Made by a program: the position numbers and the translations under genes | The notes under the pieces: generated by a model | What the model was told of the DNA's origin: nothing | The model's database searches: none | The model's input: only the letters and a program-made list of their open reading frames with translations | Source of the DNA: Arthrobacter zhangbolii | Lineage (GTDB): Bacteria > Actinomycetota > Actinomycetes > Actinomycetales > Micrococcaceae | Direction of reading: 5' to 3' | DNA: 64,000 nt | NCBI RefSeq assembly: GCF_022869865.1 | Contig: NZ_CP094984.1 | Span: 2,604,001 to 2,668,000, forward strand | Part shown: piece after piece, positions 47,011-56,207 of the stretch | Layout: every line of letters starts with the position of its first letter | Position numbering within the stretch: the first letter of the stretch is position 1

Positions 47011-47783
47011 GGTTTTCCTCCTTGTGCGCCGGCCGCGGGAACTCCGCTGCCGGTCGATGTGCCGGACGCCTGCCGGCGCCCGAGTCCTTTGGGGATCAAA
47101 AAGTGCGAGGCCAGGGCAATAACGGCGTCCACTGCCAGGGCCAGCAGGGCGATAATGACCGCCCCGCCGAACACCCGGCCGTAGTCGCCCACAGCCAGTC
47201 CGTCGATCAGGTAGCGGCCCAGCCCGCCAAGGTTGATGGTGGCCACCACCGCTGCAGTGGCCACCACCTGCAGGGTCGCGCCGCGCAGCCCGCCCAGCAG
47301 CACCCGCATGCCGTTGGGCAGCTCCACCGTGAACAGGATCCGGGCTTCGGTCATCCCCAGGCTGCGGGCGGCATCCACCACGCTGCGGTCCACGGCGGCC
47401 ACTCCGGCGTAGGTGCCGGCGAGCAGCGGTGGAACCGCCAGCAGCACCAGTGCCCAGATGGGCGGCATCAGGCCCAGGCCCGCCAGGAGCACAAACAGGG
47501 TAAGCATGCCCAGCGTTGGCAGGGCCCGCAGCAGGCCTGAGAGCGCCACCACGGTCACCTGGCCGCGGCCGGTATGCCCTATCAGCAGGCCCACCGGGAT
47601 GGCGATGGCCGCGGCTATCAGCAGGGCCAGGCCCGTGTACTGCAGGTGTTCCAGGGTCCGTACCGGGATTCCGGCGGCACCGCTCCAGTTGGCAGGGTCG
47701 GTCAGCCACTCCCAGCCCTGGCCAAGGGCGTTGGTGCTGGTGTAGTCGGTGAGGGGCAGTCGCAGGGACGGATTCACGGACAT
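47007..47783 (-). CDS. Compatible-solute ABC permease (OpuCD/ProW type)
   Basis: 258 aa with about six helices and the EAA-like loop DAARSLGMTEARILFTVELP. It contains the short ProW-type permease core only. Two nt separate its GTG/ATG start from the stop of the first permease. Partner in a heterodimeric channel for osmoprotectant uptake. Confidence 0.9.
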   Translation of the reverse strand: MSVNPSLRLPLTDYTSTNALGQGWEWLTDPANWSGAAGIPVRTLEHLQYTGLALLIAAAIAIPVGLLIGHTGRGQVTVVALSGLLRALPTLGMLTLFVLLAGLGLMPPIWALVLLAVPPLLAGTYAGVAAVDRSVVDAARSLGMTEARILFTVELPNGMRVLLGGLRGATLQVVATAAVVATINLGGLGRYLIDGLAVGDYGRVFGGAVIIALLALAVDAVIALASHFLIPKGLGRRQASGTSTGSGVPAAGAQGGKP

Positions 47784-47785
47784 GG

Positions 47786-48544
47786 TCAGGCCCCCTTCAG
47801 CGCGGCATCAGGGGCTGCGTCGAGCGAGGCGGGCCGGGACGACGACGCCGGTGCGGGGCTCCCGCTCCCGTCCGGGCGTCCGCTTCGCTTCCGTCGCCTG
47901 CCCGTGCCGCCGGCAGCACGCATCCACGGTGTCAGGAAGCGCTGAAGCAGCACCAGGATCAGGTCCATCAGGAAGGCGAGGACGAGGGTCGCGAGGATGC
48001 CCACCACAATCTCGGTGACGAAGTTCCGCCGGAGGCCGTCGCTGAAGAAGAAGCCCAGGTTCTGGACCCCGATCAGGGCGCCCACACTCACCATGGAAAT
48101 GTTGCTGACCGAGACAACGCGCAGCCCGGCGATGAGGACCGGCACCGACAGGGGCAGGTCAACGGTGAGGAAGCGGCGGAACGGGCGGTACCCCATGGCT
48201 ACCGCAGCCTGCCGGACGCCGTCGTCCACTGAATCGAAGGCATCCACCGCTACGCGCAGCATCAGGGCAACGGCGTAAATGGTAAGGGCAACAATGATGT
48301 TGGCCAGGTCCAGGATGCGCGTGCCCAGGATCGCGGGCAGGGTAACGAACAGCGCCAGCGAGGGGATGGTGTAGAGCAGGGAGCCGGCGGACAGCACGAA
48401 GGTGCGGATCTTCCGGCGCCCGCGCACCAGCTGCGCCGCGGGCACGGCAATCAGCACGCCGATCACCAGCGGCACCACCGACTGGTACAGGTGCAGTCCG
48501 CTCAGCCGCAGCACGTCATCGATATGGGAAAGGAACCACTCCAT
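47786..48544 (-). CDS. Compatible-solute ABC permease (OpuCB type)
   Basis: 252 aa with about six helices and the loop DGVRQAAVAMGYRPFRRFLT. Starts 1 nt after the stop of the ATPase gene. A basic, Ser/Pro-rich tail (about residues 215-252) is longer than usual. Confidence 0.9.
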   Translation of the reverse strand: MEWFLSHIDDVLRLSGLHLYQSVVPLVIGVLIAVPAAQLVRGRRKIRTFVLSAGSLLYTIPSLALFVTLPAILGTRILDLANIIVALTIYAVALMLRVAVDAFDSVDDGVRQAAVAMGYRPFRRFLTVDLPLSVPVLIAGLRVVSVSNISMVSVGALIGVQNLGFFFSDGLRRNFVTEIVVGILATLVLAFLMDLILVLLQRFLTPWMRAAGGTGRRRKRSGRPDGSGSPAPASSSRPASLDAAPDAALKGA

Positions 48545-48545
48545 T

Positions 48546-49742
48546 TCAGGCTCCGCTCCGCTGCACCCGGGCCGCTTCGATCAGCGCCAGGATTTCAGCA
48601 GGGCGGACGACGCCGGTGACCCGGCCCCCGGCGTCCACGGCCACACCCAGCCCCGACGGCGAGGACAGGGCAGCGTCCAGTGCGCGGCGCAGGCTCTCGC
48701 CTTCCGGATACAACGATCCGCCCGGGATCAGCGACCCGGTGCCGGTGATCGAGCGGCGGGCCGTGGCGGGCACCCAGCCCAGCGGGGCGCCGTCGGCGTC
48801 CACACACAACGCCCAGCCGTCGGTGACGTTCACGGCGGGATCGGCCAGCTGATCGGCGCGGAGCAGCTGCACGGGATGGACGGGCACGCTGCCGCCGTCC
48901 TGGAAGGACAAATGCCGGAAGCCGCGGTCGCGTCCCACGAATCCGGCGACAAAGTCATCCACCGGAGCGCGCAGGATCTCTTCGGGGGCCGCGTACTGGG
49001 CCAGGCGCCCGCCGGTGGCGAAAACGGCCACCTTGTCCCCCAGGATGGTGGCCTCGTCAATGTCGTGGGTGACAAACACTATGGTTTTGGACAGGTCCTG
49101 CTGCAGCCGGAGCAGTTCCTGCTGGAGTTCGTGCCGCACCACCGGGTCCACGGCGCTGAAGGGCTCATCCATTAGCAGCACCGGCGGGTCCGCGGCCAGC
49201 GCCCTGGCCACGCCCACCCGCTGCTGCTGGCCGCCGGAGAGCTGTGCGGGGTACCGGTTGCCCAGCGTGGAGGCCAGCCCGACGACGTCGAGCAGTTCCG
49301 CGGCCCGGAGCCTCGCCTCGCGCCGGGAGGTGCCGTTCAGCCGCGGCACGGTGGCCACGTTGTCCAGCACCGTCCGGTGCGGCAGCAGGCCGGAGGACTG
49401 CATCACGTAGCCCATGGACCGCCGGAGCTGCGCAGCGGGGCCCTGGGCGATGTCCCGGCCGTCCACCTCGATGGAGCCGGAGCTGGGCTCGACCATCCGG
49501 TTGATCATGCGCAGCGACGTCGTTTTGCCGCAGCCGGACGGGCCAACGAAAACGGTCACTGACCCGCGCTCAATGTCCAGGTTCAGGTCCTTCACCGCCG
49601 GGGCGGCGTCGCCGTAGGTTTTGGTGACGGACCGGAATCGGATCATGGGTGTCGCTGCCTCCTGCCCGGGGCGGACCGCGGTGGCGGGCCTGCCGGTGGC
49701 GGGGGCTTCGTGGTTGAATGCAGGGTCTGGCGGCGGGGTCAT
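48546..49742 (-). CDS. Compatible-solute ABC ATPase with C-terminal CBS-like region
   Basis: 398 aa. Walker A GPSGCGKTTSLRMINRM (the OpuCA/ProV form), [15 protein letters not shown] and Walker B VLLMDEPFSAVD are present, followed by a C-terminal CBS-like segment as in OpuCA. The ATG at 49742 has GGAAGG 8 nt before it; an alternative ATG at 49646 has GGAGG 11 nt before it and would remove a Pro/Ala-rich leader of 32 residues. First gene of the operon. Confidence 0.9.
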   Translation of the reverse strand: MTPPPDPAFNHEAPATGRPATAVRPGQEAATPMIRFRSVTKTYGDAAPAVKDLNLDIERGSVTVFVGPSGCGKTTSLRMINRMVEPSSGSIEVDGRDIAQGPAAQLRRSMGYVMQSSGLLPHRTVLDNVATVPRLNGTSRREARLRAAELLDVVGLASTLGNRYPAQLSGGQQQRVGVARALAADPPVLLMDEPFSAVDPVVRHELQQELLRLQQDLSKTIVFVTHDIDEATILGDKVAVFATGGRLAQYAAPEEILRAPVDDFVAGFVGRDRGFRHLSFQDGGSVPVHPVQLLRADQLADPAVNVTDGWALCVDADGAPLGWVPATARRSITGTGSLIPGGSLYPEGESLRRALDAALSSPSGLGVAVDAGGRVTGVVRPAEILALIEAARVQRSGA

Positions 49743-49898
49743 GCTGCGTGCCTTCCGTGAGGGATGCCGGTGCACTGGCAGGTCGCGACGTGCCGTGAAG
49801 GATCACGGTATTTCACGGCTGCCGCGCTAGTCCAGCAGGATGCGTCTCGGTAATGGATACGTGTGCTGCGTTCCGCGGGGTGAAACAGGTGCCGGCGG

Positions 49899-50363
49899 CT
49901 AACCTGCTCTGGTGCCGGGACCGCTGTGTGCGCCGGGGCTCCCGAACAGGCGAAGTCCGGCATCCACCAGCTCGGTCCGGTCCAGGGAGGCGACCTCCTC
50001 CAGCGGAAACCAGGCGGCCTGATCGGTGCTGCCGCCCGTTTCGTGGCGCAGTGCTCCGCCGGTAATTTCCGCGGCGTAAATGATGCGCAGGCCGTGCAGC
50101 AGCCGGGGTTCCCCGCGCATCCGGCGCCCGGGCGGAATGAAATGGCTGTCCACCCCCAGCAGGGCGCCAAGACGGACCTCGAAGCCGGTTTCCTCCCGGA
50201 CTTCGCGGACAGCCGCGGCGGGCGCGTCCTCGCCGAGTTCGAGCCCGCCGCCCGGAAGCGTCCAGCGTGAATTGCCGAACTGGTTCCAGTGCGCCAGGAG
50301 TAGTTCACCGTCGCGGATAATCACTGCGTATGCGCCCACCCGGACATCGAAGTCAGCTGCCAT
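49899..50363 (-). CDS. Nudix hydrolase
   Basis: 154 aa with a complete Nudix box: G-x5-E-x7-REVREETGF around LELGEDAPAAAVREVREETG. It should hydrolyse a nucleoside diphosphate linked to another group, using Mg2+; the substrate is unknown. Start overlaps the kinase stop by 11 nt, so the two are co-transcribed. Confidence 0.9.
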   Translation of the reverse strand: MAADFDVRVGAYAVIIRDGELLLAHWNQFGNSRWTLPGGGLELGEDAPAAAVREVREETGFEVRLGALLGVDSHFIPPGRRMRGEPRLLHGLRIIYAAEITGGALRHETGGSTDQAAWFPLEEVASLDRTELVDAGLRLFGSPGAHSGPGTRAG

Positions 50364-51342
50364 GTCCGGCCCGCTCCGTGCCGAGAAGATACGCCGTACC
50401 GAGGACGGGGTCCTGGTTCAGGTACCGGACATCTGCCAGTCCCGCTGCGTTCAGCCGGGTCCGCAGCAGGTCCTGGAACAGGGGCTGGTGCATGCCCAGC
50501 CCGCCGCCGACCACCACCGGTCCGGAGATTTTCAGGAGCCGGGCCACGTCGGTGGTCAGCCCGGCCAGATGCTCCGCTGCCGTGTGCACTATGTCAGTGG
50601 CTGCGGGGCTGCCGGCCCTGGCCGCCTCGAACACCAGTCCCGCCTTGCCTGCCCAGTACCGGCGGTCGGTGCCGCCGTGGAACAGCCCGATCAGTTCAGT
50701 GGGGTTACTCAGGTCCACAGCCTGCAGCAGGGCGGTGCTCAGGGCATCCGGTTCCCGGCCCAGATTGTTCAGGCGCAGGGAGTGCCGGACGGCTTCGCGT
50801 CCTATCCAGTACCCGCTGCCTTCATCTCCCAGCAGGTAGCCCCAGCCGCCGGAGCGGGCCTGGCGTCCGGCCGCATTGGTTCCCCAGGCCACCGACCCGG
50901 TGCCGGCAATGACGGCGATGCCCTCCGAGGCCGATCCGGCGGCGAGGATCAGCCGCGTGTCGTGGACGACGTCGACGGCGGCGTCGGGCACGTGCGTGGA
51001 GATCAGCGCGCGCAGGGCAGCGGCGTCCTGTTCCGTGTCCACTCCGCCCGAGCCGGCAATCACGCGGGTTACCCCGCGGGTGCCGAGCCGGGTGAAGACG
51101 TCCGCCAGCGAGGCCCGGGCCGCTTCCACGGACACGTTCTGGACGTTGGCGCTGCCGGCGACCGCTTCAGCGATGACGGCACCGTTCCGCAGACGGATGC
51201 CGTGGGTTTTGGTACCGCCGATGTCCAAACCGATGGCGTCGGATCCGGGACCTGCCCCGACGGTTCCCTCCGGTCCTGTTCCCTGTGGTCCTGTTCCCTC
51301 TGACCCTGGGCCCTCCGGTGCGGGAGTGGAAAATGCATGCAT
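50353..51342 (-). CDS. BadF/BadG-type sugar kinase (N-acetylglucosamine kinase-like)
   Basis: 329 aa ASKHA-fold kinase. GLDIGGTKTHGIRLRNG is the phosphate-1 motif, AVIAGTGSVAWG the phosphate-2 motif, and GYLLGDEGSGYWIGREAV is typical of eukaryotic-like GlcNAc kinases and BadF relatives. The first 35 residues are an unusual Pro/Glu/Gly/Thr repeat (15-bp units) not found in the family. The ATG follows TAGGCT by 6 nt. The nearby genes do not fix the substrate. Confidence 0.85.
   Translation of the reverse strand: MHAFSTPAPEGPGSEGTGPQGTGPEGTVGAGPGSDAIGLDIGGTKTHGIRLRNGAVIAEAVAGSANVQNVSVEAARASLADVFTRLGTRGVTRVIAGSGGVDTEQDAAALRALISTHVPDAAVDVVHDTRLILAAGSASEGIAVIAGTGSVAWGTNAAGRQARSGGWGYLLGDEGSGYWIGREAVRHSLRLNNLGREPDALSTALLQAVDLSNPTELIGLFHGGTDRRYWAGKAGLVFEAARAGSPAATDIVHTAAEHLAGLTTDVARLLKISGPVVVGGGLGMHQPLFQDLLRTRLNAAGLADVRYLNQDPVLGTAYLLGTERAGHGS
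51266..51325 (-). repeat. 15-bp tandem repeat at the start of the sugar kinase
   Basis: Four 15-nt units on the plus strand start at 51266, 51281, 51296 and 51311 (CCCTCCGGTCCTGTT type). On the coding strand they give x-(E/Q)-G-T-G pentapeptides. Confidence 0.85.
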
Positions 51343-51348
51343 CCGTCC

Positions 51349-51354
51349 AGCCTA
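51349..51354 (-). promoter_or_regulatory. -10 box for leaderless sugar kinase
   Basis: TAGGCT on the minus strand, 6 nt before the ATG at 51342. Confidence 0.5.
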
Positions 51355-51389
51355 CTTCCCGCAGCGGGCCGGCGTACCGGCACTCAGCC

Positions 51390-52637
51390 CTAGGCGGAGA
51401 TGCTGCGGCGCCGGGCCCGGACCAGGCTGAGGACGGCCAGGAACAGGCAGGCTGCAGTGATGAGGCCGGAGAACCAGGCCACGGACGGCCCCAGCCCCCA
51501 GAGGGCACCCGCGGCGCCCAGGCCCAGCACGGGCAGGGCGCTGCCCAGATAGGTGATGACGTAAACGGTGCTGATGATCCGGGCATGCTCGGAGGCTTCC
51601 ACTGCCGCGGCCACCTCGTTGAAGACCACCCGGAAAGCCATGCCCTGGCCGAACCCGGCCAGCAGGCAGGCGGCGACCAGCAGGGCCAGGCTGCCCGTGG
51701 CGCCTGCCACCGGGATGAGGGCGATTCCGGTGCCCATCAGGGCCAGGCCGGCCGGCGCGGTGTAGCGGCCCCGGATGCCGGTCAGCTGGCTGACCGCAGA
51801 GGCACCAAGGGCGAGGGCCGCCAGCAGGCCGATGGCCGGCCGCCAGGTGGTGCCGGCAATGTCCGAAAAATACGAGGGCGCCAGCGACAGGCAGAAACCG
51901 AAAGCGGCAAAACTGAGGAACCCGGTGGCAGAAGCCACCCAGAACTGGGTGCGGGCACGGTGGGAGACAGCGGGCTTGCGCGGCCGCAGCATGGCCAGCG
52001 GCCTTCCCTCCGTCAGGGAGATGGCGGGGCGGGCCTTGAGCAGGCACAGCGGCACCAGCAGACCCGCCAGCACCGCGGAGTGGATCAGGAACGGCGTCAG
52101 AGTGGGTGCCGGGAGCAGCGAAAGCAGTCCGCCAATCACCGGACCGGCAGCCACACCACCGGCCGAGACCAGCAGGGTGAAGCGGGTGGCCCATTCGGGC
52201 CGGTGCGGCAGCAGCTCGCGCAGCGCGGCCGAGCTCGCTCCGGTGGCCAGTGCCACGGAAGCGCCTTGCAGCGCACGGCCTATCATCAGCGCCCCGACGT
52301 CGGTGGCGGTGCCGAAGATCAGCCCGCCGGCCAGGGACACCACACCGGCGACCACGAGGGCGGCGCGGCGGCCGATGTAATCCGACCAGTGCCCCACCAG
52401 CAGCAGGCCAGCCACCAACACCAGCACGTACGAGGCGAATGCCAGCGTGACGCCAAAATAGGACAGACCCAGCGAAGCACCCAGCAGCGGATACAGCGGG
52501 GTGGCCAGATTGGCGCCAATAAGCAGGGTGGACATCACGGCGAGCGTAAGGATGAGCCGGGGACGTATGGCGGCGTCCCATTCCTTCCGCGTGGTCCGGG
52601 CGGCGGGCTGCATACGCAGCTCACTGAGCACTGTCAA
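51390..52637 (-). CDS. MFS transporter
   Basis: 415 aa with 12 predicted helices. GHWSDYIGRRAALV is MFS motif A between helices 2 and 3, and GRALQGASVALATGASSAAL belongs to helices 4-5. An exporter of small molecules is likely, substrate unknown. TTG at 52637 (GGAAG 6 nt before) is taken as the start; ATG at 52613 is a shorter alternative. Divergent from an Lrp-type regulator that may control it. Confidence 0.85.
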   Translation of the reverse strand: MTVLSELRMQPAARTTRKEWDAAIRPRLILTLAVMSTLLIGANLATPLYPLLGASLGLSYFGVTLAFASYVLVLVAGLLLVGHWSDYIGRRAALVVAGVVSLAGGLIFGTATDVGALMIGRALQGASVALATGASSAALRELLPHRPEWATRFTLLVSAGGVAAGPVIGGLLSLLPAPTLTPFLIHSAVLAGLLVPLCLLKARPAISLTEGRPLAMLRPRKPAVSHRARTQFWVASATGFLSFAAFGFCLSLAPSYFSDIAGTTWRPAIGLLAALALGASAVSQLTGIRGRYTAPAGLALMGTGIALIPVAGATGSLALLVAACLLAGFGQGMAFRVVFNEVAAAVEASEHARIISTVYVITYLGSALPVLGLGAAGALWGLGPSVAWFSGLITAACLFLAVLSLVRARRRSISA

Positions 52638-52646
52638 CTGGTACTT

Positions 52647-52681
52647 CCATCCTATTTGTAGCTAATGCTCCTACAGGATGG
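52647..52681. promoter_or_regulatory. Candidate Lrp-family operator
   Basis: CCATCCT (52647) and AGGATGG (52675) form an inverted repeat around an AT-rich centre in the divergent promoter of the MFS and Lrp genes. Confidence 0.4.
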
Positions 52682-52770
52682 GGTGTCGCACTGCACGGAG
52701 AACACATTAGAGTGTTCTTTTGACCAATCCGCTCAATATGCTCGCTCCCCACTGACAGGAGATGCGCTAA

Positions 52771-53247
52771 ATGGCCAATCTGGACGCACTGGACCGCCGC
52801 CTGCTGCTGGAACTGGTAAGGGATCCCCGGGCCCAGATCAGCGACCTGAGCGAGAGACTGGGCGTGGCCCGCAACACCGCGCAGAGCCACGTGCGGCACC
52901 TGCTCCGCGCCGGCGTTATCCGCACTGCCGGACGCGAAGTCGATCTGGCGCAGCTGGGCTACGATGTGCAGGCCTTCGTCACCATCGAGGTAACCCACCG
53001 GGAGCTCGACGGCGTGATCTCGGGGCTGCGCACCCTCCCCCAGGTGCTGGAGGTCCACGAGATCTCGGGCCGGGGGGACGTCTGGTGCCGGGTCACGGCC
53101 ACGGACACCCAGCAACTGCAGCAGGCCCTGCGTTCGGTTCTGCGGCTCAAGGGCGTCATCCGTACCGAGACCGTCCTGGCCCTCCACGAACATATTCCTT
53201 ATCGCACCGAGCCGCTGTTGGAAAAGCTTGTCCCGACCGTCGAGTGA
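52771..53247 (+). CDS. Lrp/AsnC-family transcriptional regulator
   Basis: 158 aa. The helix-turn-helix (LDALDRRLLLELVRDPRAQI ... LGVARNTAQSHVRHLLRAGV) and the C-terminal RAM domain (VTHRELDGVISGLRTLPQVL, GRGDVWCRVTATD) are complete. Usually an amino-acid-responsive oligomer. Start after AGGAGA. Divergent from the MFS gene, whose product may export the effector. Confidence 0.92.
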   Translation: MANLDALDRRLLLELVRDPRAQISDLSERLGVARNTAQSHVRHLLRAGVIRTAGREVDLAQLGYDVQAFVTIEVTHRELDGVISGLRTLPQVLEVHEISGRGDVWCRVTATDTQQLQQALRSVLRLKGVIRTETVLALHEHIPYRTEPLLEKLVPTVE

Positions 53248-53260
53248 CGGCGGGATCACG

Positions 53261-54523
53261 CTACTCCGAGGCGGCGCGGAGCAGGCGCTGAGCGGTTCCC
53301 AGCCGCAGCCTGGCACTGTGGACGCGTGCACCGCGGTGACCGCCGCGCGCCCCGGCAACGAGCGAGAGCACCACGCCGGCAGCCCTGGCATGCAGCGCCG
53401 CCGGGTCAACTGCGGTTTCGAACACCCGCCGGTACTCCTGCAGGGCATGGTCCAAGTGGGGCCGTGAGGGGTTGGCAGCAGCCAGCACCGCCAGGTGGCC
53501 GATCAGGCACGCCAGATCATCCACCCGGTGTCCGGGACCGAGGGCATCGACGTCGAGCAGGCCGCTGACCCTGGTGCCCGTCATCAGCAGGTTGCCCTCG
53601 TGGAAGTCGCCGTGCACGGGCACCACGGGTCCGGCCGGCGTGGATTCGAGTGCCTCCTGCACCCCGGCTGCCAGTGCACGGATACGGACCGCTTCATCAG
53701 GCAGCACCGCCGCGGCTGCCGCTGCGTAACCGTGGGCACCTTCGGCCCAGGACCGTCGCCGGGGCAGCTCTGCAGCCTGCACGGGGAGGGTATCCAGCAG
53801 CTCGAGAAACTGCTCGGGTGCTACTCCGGCGGCTCCGTCCTCCACCAGCAGCCGGAAAAGGGAGGCGCCGGGCAGGGCACTGAGCATCAGCACACCCCGG
53901 GCCGTGGCTTCAGGTGCCGCGAGCAGCCGCGGGGCCGGAACTCCGGCGGTCTCGAGCAGAAGGTGCCGCCGGCGCAGGGCGGGCAGCTGTTCTTCGGGAA
54001 GCAGTTTCAGGTAGGCGCTGCCGCGGGGGTGCTCCACCTGCACCACGGCTCGGCGCAGTGGCCGGTAGGCAAGCAGGTGCAGACGCGCCGGTTCGGCGGA
54101 GGCAAAGGCGTCCCGGCCCACCGCTGGGGCATCCGTGGCCCAGGGCAACCCCGGCAGGGCGGGATCGTGGGGATGGATCCACATCCGCAGCCGGAGTCCG
54201 GCAATGCGGGCGGAGGCCGTGTGCGGTCCGTCCGGCCAGGCCGCCGCGTCCGCGGTGGTAGCGCCGATATGCAGTACCAGCGCTGCAGAGGCAGGAACGT
54301 CCGGCCCGGTGCCGGAGGACGTCGGTGCGGCCGTCCGGCAATGAACCCGGTAGAGCGCCGAGACTGATCCCCCGGGCCTGTGGTGGGTGCGCAGGTGCTG
54401 CCAGCGTTCCAGCCGCAGGCCGCGGGGCTTCAACAGGTCCTGCAGTGGGCCACGCATGGCGGCACCGGCGAGGACGGACACCACATCGGCGGCGCGCCCG
54501 GGAGCGGTATGCTCGGTCACCAT
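53261..54523 (-). CDS. APH-family phosphotransferase
   Basis: 420 aa. VHGDFHEGNLLM is the Brenner-type catalytic loop and LLDVDALGPGHRVDDLACLI the metal-binding D region of aminoglycoside/choline-type kinases. It has a longer N-terminal domain (about 240 residues) than drug-resistance enzymes, as in actinobacterial proteins of unknown substrate. GTG start. Convergent with the Lrp gene. Confidence 0.82.
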   Translation of the reverse strand: MVTEHTAPGRAADVVSVLAGAAMRGPLQDLLKPRGLRLERWQHLRTHHRPGGSVSALYRVHCRTAAPTSSGTGPDVPASAALVLHIGATTADAAAWPDGPHTASARIAGLRLRMWIHPHDPALPGLPWATDAPAVGRDAFASAEPARLHLLAYRPLRRAVVQVEHPRGSAYLKLLPEEQLPALRRRHLLLETAGVPAPRLLAAPEATARGVLMLSALPGASLFRLLVEDGAAGVAPEQFLELLDTLPVQAAELPRRRSWAEGAHGYAAAAAAVLPDEAVRIRALAAGVQEALESTPAGPVVPVHGDFHEGNLLMTGTRVSGLLDVDALGPGHRVDDLACLIGHLAVLAAANPSRPHLDHALQEYRRVFETAVDPAALHARAAGVVLSLVAGARGGHRGARVHSARLRLGTAQRLLRAASE

Positions 54524-54549
54524 CCGGCAGCCGGAAAGTCCGCGGGCTT

Positions 54550-55500
54550 CTAGGCCCGGCGGCGCTGCAGAACGTCGTCGAGGTTGATCTTGCCGGTCTC
54601 CGGGCGTTCCTGCGCCGAGGGAACCGCAGGCACGGCGCCGGGGCGAAGCGGGGTCTTGGTCATCGGCCGCGGAGGCTCCGGCAGGACAATCGGTTCGGGT
54701 GCGGGGCGGGGGGCCTTGGGCGCGTCAACGTAAACGGGCTTCGGCACCTCTACCGGCTCCCACGGGGTGCTGCCGGTCTTGGGCGGCAGCACCGGTGCCT
54801 TTGGGGCTTCGGGCTCCTTAGCCTCCGCCGGCGGGGTGGTGAGGGCTGCCGGCACGGCATCCACAATGGCGTCCGGTGCCGGTGCGGCCTGCAGATCGAA
54901 CAGGACCGTCTCGCGAAGCGGCTGCGGCGGCGCTGCCGGGGCGGCTTCCTCCGGCTCCCCGAGCACCTGGTCCGCCGGGGAAACGAACCCGGTCCGGTGC
55001 TGAAGGTCCGGCCCCATGGCGTCCCGGAAGGCGTTCTGTACCCGGCGCCGCCGGTCCCGGAGCGCGAGGCTGCGCAATCCGATCACTGAAGCGGCCGCCG
55101 CCGCCAGGCCTGCTGCGGGAATCAGCCAGGAAACCGCGGTGGCCGCGGCGAGGACCCCTCCGACCAGCACGGTGACAAGGGCCAGCAGGCCGGTAAGCGC
55201 CAAGGCAACCCGGCCCTTGCGGATGCGGAAGGCAGCGGGCGGAGTCTGGCCGCCGGGCCTGCCTGCATAAGACTGTGTAGACCCGCCCCCGCTGGGTGTA
55301 GTGCTCGTGTTGTACATAGTGTTCCTCTGGGACCCCTTGTCCGGGGAAGCGGGCGGATGATTGGCGGTAGAGGACGTGGGAGCGGCGGACTGCACGGCTG
55401 CGCGCCGGAAGATATAGGGACCAACCCACAGCAGCCACAGCGCAACGGCGAGTGCCAGCACAAGCGAGCTGTTGAGAGAGCTGTTCAGAGGGAAGTCCAC
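54550..55500 (-). CDS. Membrane protein with Pro/Ala-rich tail, unknown
   Basis: 316 aa. Helix 1 at about residues 11-28, a Ser/Thr/Pro linker, helices 2 and 3 at about 96-140, then a long cytoplasmic Pro/Ala/Glu-rich tail ending in KINLDDVLQRRRA. Such proteins sit beside galU and RimJ-like genes in Arthrobacter and relatives; a cell-division or envelope role is possible but unproven. GTG start 7 nt after TACCGT. Confidence 0.65.
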   Translation of the reverse strand: MDFPLNSSLNSSLVLALAVALWLLWVGPYIFRRAAVQSAAPTSSTANHPPASPDKGSQRNTMYNTSTTPSGGGSTQSYAGRPGGQTPPAAFRIRKGRVALALTGLLALVTVLVGGVLAAATAVSWLIPAAGLAAAAASVIGLRSLALRDRRRRVQNAFRDAMGPDLQHRTGFVSPADQVLGEPEEAAPAAPPQPLRETVLFDLQAAPAPDAIVDAVPAALTTPPAEAKEPEAPKAPVLPPKTGSTPWEPVEVPKPVYVDAPKAPRPAPEPIVLPEPPRPMTKTPLRPGAVPAVPSAQERPETGKINLDDVLQRRRA

Positions 55501-55507
55501 ACCTACG

Positions 55508-55513
55508 ACGGTA
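55508..55513 (-). promoter_or_regulatory. -10 box for leaderless membrane protein gene
   Basis: TACCGT on the minus strand, 7 nt before the GTG at 55500. Confidence 0.45.
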
Positions 55514-55581
55514 GAAGCTTCCGGCCTGCCGCCCGCGTATTGGAGCCGGTGTGTCGGCGTGTCGGATGTGAAAAAAGTTGC

Positions 55582-56202
55582 CTAACGGGCCCGCCGCGAC
55601 ATCCAGCGGTTCAACAGCCCTTCCGGGACCTCTTCCGCAGTCAGGGCGAAACTGCGGTGATCCGCCCATTCCCCGTTGATGTGCAGGTATTTCAGGCGCA
55701 TCCCTTCATCCCGGAAACCCAGCTTTTCCACTACCCGCAGGCTCGGACGGTTCTCCGGACGGATGTTGATTTCCATCCGGTGCAGCCCCAGCTCCGAAAA
55801 GCAGTAATCGGTGGCGAGGGCTACAGCCGTGGGCACTATTCCGCGCCCGGCACGGGCCTGGTCCACCCAGTAACCAAGGGTCGCCATCCGCGCGGATCCC
55901 CAGACAATGGTGGATACGGTCAGTTGCCCCACGATCGGCGGGACCCGGCCCGGATCCTGCCGCTCGGTAATCACGAACGGCAGGGCCGAGTCCTGGCGTG
56001 CCTGGCGGTTCAGGCTGCGGACCATATCCGCGTACGTCGGCGGCGCTCCGCCGCGCAGCGGATTGGTGGCTTCCCAGGGCCCTACCCAGCCGGCATTGCG
56101 GGAACGGACCTCGGTCCATTCCCGCCTGTCCCGGAGCCGGATCGGCCGCAGAATGACGTCGTCACTCTCAAGCGTCACCGGCCACACGGCCGAGCCCCAC
56201 AC
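55582..56202 (-). CDS. GNAT acetyltransferase, RimJ/RimL type
   Basis: 206 aa. VILRPIRLRDRREWTEVRSR opens the family, the acetyl-CoA loop is DQARAGRGIVPTAVALATDY (Q/R-x2-G-x-G/A), and EINIRPENRPSLRVVEKLGF closes it. It likely acetylates the N-terminus of a ribosomal or other protein. GTG start 5 nt after the galU stop; co-transcribed with galU. Confidence 0.9.
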   Translation of the reverse strand: MWGSAVWPVTLESDDVILRPIRLRDRREWTEVRSRNAGWVGPWEATNPLRGGAPPTYADMVRSLNRQARQDSALPFVITERQDPGRVPPIVGQLTVSTIVWGSARMATLGYWVDQARAGRGIVPTAVALATDYCFSELGLHRMEINIRPENRPSLRVVEKLGFRDEGMRLKYLHINGEWADHRSFALTAEEVPEGLLNRWMSRRAR

Positions 56203-56207
56203 GGCAG

